Made by a program: the position numbers and the translations under genes
In this document: in pieces, positions 5,311-10,200 of the stretch
Numbering within the stretch: position 1 is the first letter of the stretch
Layout of the letters: each line of letters begins with the position of its first letter
Notes under the pieces: generated by a model
Told to the model about the DNA's origin: nothing
Databases searched by the model: none
The model's input: only the letters and a program-made list of their open reading frames with translations
Assembly (NCBI GenBank): GCA_015487905.1
Contig: WFOX01000030.1
Coordinates: forward strand, 1 to 10,200
Source: Mariprofundales bacterium
GTDB lineage: Bacteria > Pseudomonadota > Zetaproteobacteria > Mariprofundales > S012-25
Direction: 5' to 3'
DNA: 10,200 bases

Positions 5311-7614
5311 TCAAAACATCGCGCCCAGCGCGAACTCAAACCGGCGCACGATGTCTTGCGACTGCTTGCGCACCGGAAATCCCCAATACAGCCCGATCGG
5401 CCCGATCGGCGACACCCATTCAAAGCCGAAGCCCACCGCGGCGCGCATGCTGCCAAGCGAAAACGGCTGCGTCACATCTATGCGCTGGCCGGCGACCTGC
5501 TCGTGGATGCTTCCCCACACGGTGCCCGCATCCGCAAAGAGCACGCCGCGAAAGCCCGCCGTGCGCAGTCCAGGCACGGGGACATAAAGGTTGAGATTGA
5601 TCGTCCACATGGCGTTGCCGCCCAGCGCCTCCAATGTCTTCGGATCGCGCAAGGAAATCCCATAGTAATCAAAGCCGCGCACCGTGCCGAGCCCGCCGAG
5701 CGAATAGCGGCGATACAGCGGAAGTTTCGGTCCCTGAATGGCCGAAAGCTGCATGCTCGGCGCCAGCACCCACGCCCCCTCGGCATCCAAGGCGTGGTAG
5801 GCGCGCAAGGAGAATGTGCCCTCGGCGAAACGGCTTGTGCCGCCAAGCCCGGCAAGGTTGAGCCCCAGCGAGGCATACACGCCTGCGCTCGGCGCGATCA
5901 CGCGGTCGCGCGAGTCATAGCTGATGGAAAACCCAAGCTCGCCCGTGGTGTGCCTGCCCGCCTGCGCCTTGGCGAGCAACGAAGCCGTGGGCGGAACATT
6001 GAGCAGATCGGTGCGGTCATAGCGATAGCTCGTCCCCAGCGACCAAAACTCGCCGATGGGCCAAGAAAGCGAAAACGAACCGCCCGCCGAGCGCGTCTGA
6101 TAAGTAAGCGCCGTCACGACCTGATTGAAGCGCGTATCCTGCTTGTAGGCGCTCCAGGTGGCGGCAAGCTCCTCGCCGAGGAAGTAAGGATCCGTAAAGC
6201 TTACCGTGAAGTTTTGCGTGCGCGCGCCGATCTGGCCATTGAAGCTTGCTTGATAGCCCTTGCCAAACAGGTTCTTTTCGCTGATGCGGCCTTGAATGAA
6301 GGTTTTCTCAAGCTGCGAATAGCCGATGCCGAAGGCGAGCGAACCCGTTTTTTGCTCCTCCACCTCCACCTTGAGATCGGCGAGATTCGGCGCATCGGCA
6401 AGGCGCTTGAGCGCAAAGCGCGCATCCTTGATCGCGGCCAAGCGCTTGAGCCTGCGCTTGGAAAGCCGCATGCGGCGCGCGTCATAGCGCGCGGCCTCGT
6501 CCTGCTTGATCTCGCGGCGGATCGTTTCGTCGTCGCTGCGCTCGTTGCCCGTGATGTCAATGCGGCGGATGTAAATCTCCGGCCCTTTTTCAATCGCAAA
6601 GGTGATATCCACAAGCTGATTGTCGGGATCGCGGCGGAACAGCGGCGTCACCGTCGCATAGGCATAGCCCTCTTCACCCACGGCCTCGGTGAGCGCATCA
6701 ATCGTCTCGCGCAGCTTTTTGAGCGAATACCACTCGCCTTCCTTGAGCTTGATGCGCTTTTCCAGCGCGGCCTTGGAGGGCACGAGATCGCCCTCCAAGT
6801 TGAGCTTGCCAATGCGGTAGCGCACGCCTTCGCGCACGCCATAGGCGAGGATGAAGCCTGAGCGATCCATGGCCACGCGGGCCGTAGCCGATTCCACGCG
6901 CGCATCCAAAAAGCCGCGGTTTTGATAAAACTCCTCAATCAACTGCACATCCGCCGCCGTCTTTTCGCGGCTGAACACATCGCGGTTCGTGATCGCCGTG
7001 GCAAGATCCTCGGTTTTTGAAACGATCTTGCGCGCAAGCTCCTCGCGCGAAAACGCCTGCACGCCGAGAAAGCTGATGCGCTTGATGCGCGTTTGCGGCC
7101 CTTCGTCAATCGCCACCACCACATCCACGCGCCCGTCGCTGCGCTTGTGCGTGCGCACCTGCGCGCGCACCTGATAATAGCCCTTTTTGAAATACCCCTT
7201 GCGGATGCGCACAAGCGCCTTGTGCACGGCCTGGGGGCTTAGCACGCGCCCGGGCCGCAGCTCCTTCAAGCGCGTTTTCAAGGTCTTATCCGAAAACTCC
7301 TCATTGCCCTCAAAGCGCAGGCTCGCGATGATCGGGTTTTCCTTGAGCTTGAGCACAAGGCGCACGCCCCCTTCGGAAGGCTCCGCCCACACCTCCACAT
7401 CGCGGAACAGCCCGCTTGTGAAAAGCCGTTTCACGGATTCCGCAAGCGCCTCGCGCCGCAGCGCATCCCCGCGATGCAACGAAAGCAAATCCAAAGCCGC
7501 GCGCGTATCCAGCATGCGCAGCCCTTGCACCTGGATCTCCACCACCTTGGGCGCGGCCGCAAACGCGGCCTGCGCGCCTGCAAGCAGCGCCGCAAGCACA
7601 AATGCGCGCTTCAC
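5311..7614 (-). CDS. bamA: Outer-membrane protein assembly factor BamA
   Basis: Central Omp85 subunit of the BAM complex, which folds and inserts beta-barrel proteins into the outer membrane. The chosen GTG forms a GTGA overlap with the rseP stop and gives a signal peptide that begins MKRAFVLAALL, with likely cleavage near AFA-AAPK (about residue 19). A GTG at 7629 would add five residues, but it spoils the signal-peptide N-terminus and has no Shine-Dalgarno. The mature part of the 767-residue product shows five POTRA domains (about 23-92, 93-171, 174-262, 265-345, 347-421). The 16-stranded barrel (about 424-767) carries the loop-6 motif GGLGTVRGF (640-648), and the protein ends with the beta-signal-like FEFALGAMF and terminal Phe. 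Length is slightly under E. coli BamA (810). skp follows after 21 bp. No other bam gene is in the window. Expression is probably tied to the rest of the unit. Confidence 0.98.
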   Translation of the reverse strand: MKRAFVLAALLAGAQAAFAAAPKVVEIQVQGLRMLDTRAALDLLSLHRGDALRREALAESVKRLFTSGLFRDVEVWAEPSEGGVRLVLKLKENPIIASLRFEGNEEFSDKTLKTRLKELRPGRVLSPQAVHKALVRIRKGYFKKGYYQVRAQVRTHKRSDGRVDVVVAIDEGPQTRIKRISFLGVQAFSREELARKIVSKTEDLATAITNRDVFSREKTAADVQLIEEFYQNRGFLDARVESATARVAMDRSGFILAYGVREGVRYRIGKLNLEGDLVPSKAALEKRIKLKEGEWYSLKKLRETIDALTEAVGEEGYAYATVTPLFRRDPDNQLVDITFAIEKGPEIYIRRIDITGNERSDDETIRREIKQDEAARYDARRMRLSKRRLKRLAAIKDARFALKRLADAPNLADLKVEVEEQKTGSLAFGIGYSQLEKTFIQGRISEKNLFGKGYQASFNGQIGARTQNFTVSFTDPYFLGEELAATWSAYKQDTRFNQVVTALTYQTRSAGGSFSLSWPIGEFWSLGTSYRYDRTDLLNVPPTASLLAKAQAGRHTTGELGFSISYDSRDRVIAPSAGVYASLGLNLAGLGGTSRFAEGTFSLRAYHALDAEGAWVLAPSMQLSAIQGPKLPLYRRYSLGGLGTVRGFDYYGISLRDPKTLEALGGNAMWTINLNLYVPVPGLRTAGFRGVLFADAGTVWGSIHEQVAGQRIDVTQPFSLGSMRAAVGFGFEWVSPIGPIGLYWGFPVRKQSQDIVRRFEFALGAMF
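7611..7614 (-). other. rseP/bamA 4-bp GTGA start-stop overlap
   Basis: The rseP stop TGA and the bamA start GTG share the tetranucleotide GTGA. No good Shine-Dalgarno precedes it, so bamA translation probably depends on ribosomes terminating on rseP. Confidence 0.65.
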
Positions 7615-8960
7615 CGCTGGTGCAACCACCGCGAGATGTCATTGGCAAAGGCAAGCCCCATCAGCACGGCCAGCACCACGACCCCCACTCCTTGCACCCA
7701 AGCAAGCGCGCGCGGCGACAAAGGCTTGCCGCGCGCAGCCTCCAACGCGAGCAGAAGCAAATGCCCGCCGTCCAGCACGGGCACGGGCAAAAGGTTGAGC
7801 ACGCCGAGATTCACGGAAATGAGTGCAAGGAAAAACAAAAACGCCCCCATGCCTGCATGCGCGGCCTGGCCGGAAAGCTGCGCGATGAGAAGCGGCCCGC
7901 CGATCGTATCCGTAGAAATCGCGCGCGTGAGCATCTTGCCGACCACCTCAAGCGTCAGCGCCGTCATCTCCCATGTCTTGTGCAGGCCGAAAGCGATTCC
8001 TTCCCAAAATCCGCGTTGCAAGCGGGTGGCGGGCACCGTCCAGCGCTCGCCAAGCCCCACACCGATGCGATAGGCCCCGCGCCCCCGCACAGGGGTGATG
8101 CGCACCTGCACATGCTGCTTGCCGCGGCGCAAGACAAGCACAACCGGCTTGCCCGCGCTTGCGCGCACAAGCGCGGCCACCTCCGCCGCCGCATGCACGG
8201 CTCGGCCATTGACCGCGAGCACGACATCGCCCACGCGCAACCCCGCGCGCGCCGCAGGCATCCCTTCCCGCAGTGAAGCCACGACGACCTCCACAGGCGG
8301 CGCAAGCCCCACGGCCGCAGGCGGATCCGCAATCACGCGCTCTACGGGCTGTGCCGGCACCTCTACGGAAAGCTCCCGCTCGCCCCCCTTCCGCTTGACG
8401 CGCACGAGGATGCGCTCGCCGCGATGGGCGCGCAGGCGATCGGCAAGCTCCTGCCACGAGCGCACGCGCGCGCCTTGCACGGCAATCACCTGATCCCCCG
8501 AGGCAAAGCCCGCCTGCGCAGCGGCGCTGTGCGGCAGCACGGCGCCCACCACCGGAGGGCGCGCGGGCATCCCCACCCAGCTTGCCAGCGCAAAGGCAAG
8601 GACGGCGAACAAAAAGTTCGCTCCAGGGCCTGCGACGGCGATGAGCGCGCGCTTCCAAACGGGTTGCGCATCAAACGCGCGCCTGCGCAGCTCTGGCGGA
8701 AGCGCCTGCAACTCGGCCACCTCGCCTGAGCCTGACTCGCCAAGCATCTTCACATAGCCACCCAGCGGCACCGCCGCGATCACATACTCCACGCCGTCCT
8801 GGCCATGCCGGCGCCAAAGCGCCGGCCCAAAGCCGATGGAAAAGCGCAGCACCTTGACCCCAAGCCTGCGCGCCGCGAAAAAGTGCCCCCACTCGTGCAC
8901 GGTGATGAGCACGGCGATGGCCACGAGAAATGCAAGAAAACTATGCAACCCTTCTAGCAC
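7611..8960 (-). CDS. rseP: Site-2 intramembrane zinc metalloprotease RseP
   Basis: Inner-membrane protease of the S2P family. In Enterobacteria it cleaves the anti-sigma factor RseA after DegS and so releases sigma-E; it also clears remnant signal peptides. With the GTG start the product is 449 residues, practically the E. coli length (450). A hydrophobic first segment (about 6-20) carries the zinc site HEWGH at 22-26. Then come GYVKM (68-72), a second membrane segment with GPGANF (111-116), two PDZ domains (roughly 133-200 and 215-290) and the C-terminal membrane segments with NLLPVPVLDGGH (389-400), whose D397 is the third metal ligand. HExxH and LDG are both intact, so it should be active. 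It overlaps dxr by 7 bp and bamA by 4 bp. Placement next to bamA and skp fits its role in outer-membrane stress. No sigma or anti-sigma gene is in this window. Confidence 0.97.
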   Translation of the reverse strand: MLEGLHSFLAFLVAIAVLITVHEWGHFFAARRLGVKVLRFSIGFGPALWRRHGQDGVEYVIAAVPLGGYVKMLGESGSGEVAELQALPPELRRRAFDAQPVWKRALIAVAGPGANFLFAVLAFALASWVGMPARPPVVGAVLPHSAAAQAGFASGDQVIAVQGARVRSWQELADRLRAHRGERILVRVKRKGGERELSVEVPAQPVERVIADPPAAVGLAPPVEVVVASLREGMPAARAGLRVGDVVLAVNGRAVHAAAEVAALVRASAGKPVVLVLRRGKQHVQVRITPVRGRGAYRIGVGLGERWTVPATRLQRGFWEGIAFGLHKTWEMTALTLEVVGKMLTRAISTDTIGGPLLIAQLSGQAAHAGMGAFLFFLALISVNLGVLNLLPVPVLDGGHLLLLALEAARGKPLSPRALAWVQGVGVVVLAVLMGLAFANDISRWLHQR

Positions 8961-10105
8961 CGCGCGATCTCCTCTCTGGCCGCCGCCCGTGCCAAGCGAT
9001 CCAGCGCCCAAACCTCGTCCAGCGTGCGCACATCCTTTTCCGGCATGCGCGCAAGCACGCGCGCCACGATCGGCACGATGTCCAAAAACCCGATCTTCCG
9101 CGCGCGAAACGCCGCATTGGCCTCCTCGTTCGCGGCGTTGAAGCCCACAGCCCATGCATCGGGGCCTTGCAGCACGCGGCGCACAAGCCGCATGGCCGGA
9201 AAGCGCTCCTCATCCATCGGCAAAAAGGTGAGCTTGTCCGCCTTCGTCCAGTCCAAGCGCGGAATGCCTGTGGTAAGCCGCGGGCTTGGATGCATCGCAT
9301 AGGCCACGGGCGCGCGCATATCCGGATGCGCAAGCTGCGCAAGCATGCTGCCATCTGCGAGCTCCACAAGCGCATGCACCACGCTTTGCGGATGGATCAC
9401 GGCCCCGAGCATCTCCGGCGTGGCGTCAAACAGCCACCGCGCTTCAATGAGCTCCAGCGCCTTGTTCATCATTGTTGCCGAATCCACGCTGATCTTGGCG
9501 CCCATCTCCCAGTTCGGATGCGCGACGGCCTCTTCAGGCGTCACATGCGCAAGCGCAGCCAGCGGCTTGTGCAAAAACGGGCCGCCTGAGGCCGTAAGCA
9601 AAATGCGCACAACGCTTTCGCGCGGAACGCCGGCAAGCAACTGATGCACGGCCGCATGCTCGGAATCCACAGGCAGAATCACAGCCCCGCTTGTCTCCGC
9701 GGCTTCTTTGAAAATCCTTCCCGCCGCAACCAGGCACTCCTTGTTCGCAAGTGCGACATGCTTGCCGGCCTGCACGGCCGCAAGCGTGGGCGGAATGCCC
9801 GCTGCGCCGACGATCGCCGCCACCACGATCTCGGCCTCATCCGAGCCGGCAAGCGCGACTGCGGCCTCCATGCCCGCTTGCACATGCCGACCCGTGGCCG
9901 CGGCCAGCTTTTGCGCAGCTTCAGGATCCGTCATCACGACATGCTGAGGCGCGAACTCTTCCACCAGCTTTTGCATGCGCGCGACATTGCGATGCCCCAC
10001 AAACGCCCACGGCGTAAAGAGATCGGGATGGCGCCGCATCACATCGGCTGCGGACGCCCCCACCGAGCCTGTGGCGCCAAGGATCACGACGCGGCGAGGC
10101 GCCAT
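8954..10105 (-). CDS. dxr: 1-deoxy-D-xylulose 5-phosphate reductoisomerase
   Basis: Cytosolic enzyme of the MEP pathway: NADPH- and divalent-metal-dependent conversion of DXP to 2-C-methyl-D-erythritol 4-phosphate, the first committed step to IPP/DMAPP. The 383-residue product is close to the usual ~390-400. Visible motifs are the NADPH-binding GATGSVG (10-16), the metal-binding PVDSEH (145-150; D147 and E149), TASGGPF (171-177), the active-site stretch from HPNW to the MMNKALE segment (197-218, with N214, K215 and E218), HPQSVVH (238-244) and AANEE (324-328). The start chosen is the ATG just before the first beta strand (APRRVVILGATG). An ATG three codons upstream (10114) is equally possible, and neither has a strong Shine-Dalgarno; further upstream extension would run through the cdsA C-terminus and lacks family support. 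The gene overlaps cdsA by about 22 bp and rseP by 7 bp, so coupled translation is likely. Confidence 0.97.
   Translation of the reverse strand: MAPRRVVILGATGSVGASAADVMRRHPDLFTPWAFVGHRNVARMQKLVEEFAPQHVVMTDPEAAQKLAAATGRHVQAGMEAAVALAGSDEAEIVVAAIVGAAGIPPTLAAVQAGKHVALANKECLVAAGRIFKEAAETSGAVILPVDSEHAAVHQLLAGVPRESVVRILLTASGGPFLHKPLAALAHVTPEEAVAHPNWEMGAKISVDSATMMNKALELIEARWLFDATPEMLGAVIHPQSVVHALVELADGSMLAQLAHPDMRAPVAYAMHPSPRLTTGIPRLDWTKADKLTFLPMDEERFPAMRLVRRVLQGPDAWAVGFNAANEEANAAFRARKIGFLDIVPIVARVLARMPEKDVRTLDEVWALDRLARAAAREEIARC
8969..8973 (-). promoter_or_regulatory. Shine-Dalgarno of rseP, inside the dxr 3' end
   Basis: An AGGAG core within a longer purine run lies 8 nt before the GTG at 8960 and inside the last codons of dxr. 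It settles the rseP start on this GTG. The frame stays open for 65 more codons upstream, but that part is the shadow of dxr and has no membrane character. Confidence 0.75.
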
Positions 10106-10200
10106 ACGCTCCATCCCAACGGCAGCGCCAAGGCCAAGGCGTCCACGCGATCCCAAAGCCCGCCGTGGCCCGGCAGCCAATCCCCTGCGTCCTTGACGCC
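10084..10200 (-). CDS. cdsA: Phosphatidate cytidylyltransferase (CDP-diglyceride synthase), C-terminal fragment
   Basis: Only the last 38 codons are inside the window; the 5' part lies beyond the right edge. The fragment holds the C-terminal family signature of CdsA: KDAGDWLPGHGGLWDRVD matches the pattern K-D-x-G-x-x-[LIF]-P-x-H-G-G-x-x-D-R-x-D, followed by a short hydrophobic tail and a TGA stop. CdsA is an integral inner-membrane enzyme that makes CDP-diacylglycerol from phosphatidate and CTP, the precursor of all major phospholipids. The reading frame runs about 22 bp past the dxr start, so the two genes overlap. Position directly before dxr and rseP is the usual one in beta- and gammaproteobacteria, which supports the call. 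Nothing can be said about its start or regulation. Confidence 0.93.
   Translation of the reverse strand, partial: GVKDAGDWLPGHGGLWDRVDALALALPLGWSVWRLAAS

Noticed and set aside
4294..6861. An 855-codon open frame on the plus strand opposite lpxD, skp and bamA.
   Set aside because: It is in exact antisense codon register with all three genes, which happen to share one frame. Such a frame stays open whenever the sense genes avoid TTA, CTA and TCA codons, as GC-rich genes do. Its protein is His/Arg/Leu-rich and has no recognisable domain.
8883..8897. HEWGH instead of the commoner HEFGH in RseP.
   Set aside because: The middle residues of HExxH vary among site-2 proteases; both His ligands, the Glu and the distant LDG aspartate are present, so no functional change is implied.
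8961..9155. A 65-codon N-terminal extension of rseP.
   Set aside because: It overlaps dxr, has Gly/Arg/Ala-rich sequence with no membrane helix, and the GTG at 8960 has a good Shine-Dalgarno and gives the expected length and HExxH position.
1..10200. Very frequent GCAAGC/CAAGCC-type words that might look like an uptake sequence or dispersed repeat.
   Set aside because: They follow from Gly-Leu and Ala-Leu codon pairs using CTT/TTG next to GGC/GCG on the coding strand; no longer conserved word or fixed spacing is seen.

Overview
The window is a GC-rich piece of a Gram-negative chromosome. All genes lie on the minus strand, so transcription runs from the high coordinates to the low ones. The gene set (CdsA, Dxr, RseP, a five-POTRA BamA, Skp, LpxD, a lipoprotein FKBP, Ffh) and the order cdsA-dxr-rseP-bamA-skp-lpxD point to Pseudomonadota, probably the beta/gamma branch. 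I cannot name a genus. There are no mobile elements, RNA genes, CRISPR arrays or signs of recent gene acquisition.

Layout in transcription order: the 3' end of cdsA (cut by the right edge), dxr, rseP, bamA, skp, lpxD, guaA, an FKBP-type peptidyl-prolyl isomerase lipoprotein, ffh, and the first ~52 codons of an unidentified membrane protein cut by the left edge. Packing is extreme. Neighbours overlap (about 22, 7 and 4 bp for the first three junctions) or are separated by at most 21 bp, and there is no room for a promoter or terminator between any pair. The window therefore looks like one long polycistronic unit whose promoter and terminator lie outside it. Several Shine-Dalgarno sequences sit on or beside the upstream stop codon, and GTG starts are common (rseP, bamA, lpxD, guaA, probably the last ORF), which suggests translational coupling.

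Functionally, the first six genes form the familiar envelope block: CDP-diacylglycerol synthesis, the first committed step of the MEP isoprenoid pathway, site-2 proteolysis for the envelope stress response, outer-membrane protein insertion, a periplasmic chaperone and lipid A acylation. In many relatives this block continues with fabZ-lpxA-lpxB. Here it continues directly with guaA (GMP synthesis), a Mip/FkpA-like periplasmic foldase and ffh (signal recognition particle GTPase). The result is a protein-export theme (Ffh for targeting, Skp and the FKBP for periplasmic folding, BamA for insertion, RseP for stress response) interrupted by one nucleotide-synthesis gene.

I see no undescribed system. 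The points most worth a second look are the unusual lpxD-guaA-FKBP-ffh arrangement and the divergent Ffh, which has an altered G4 motif and a methionine-poor M domain.
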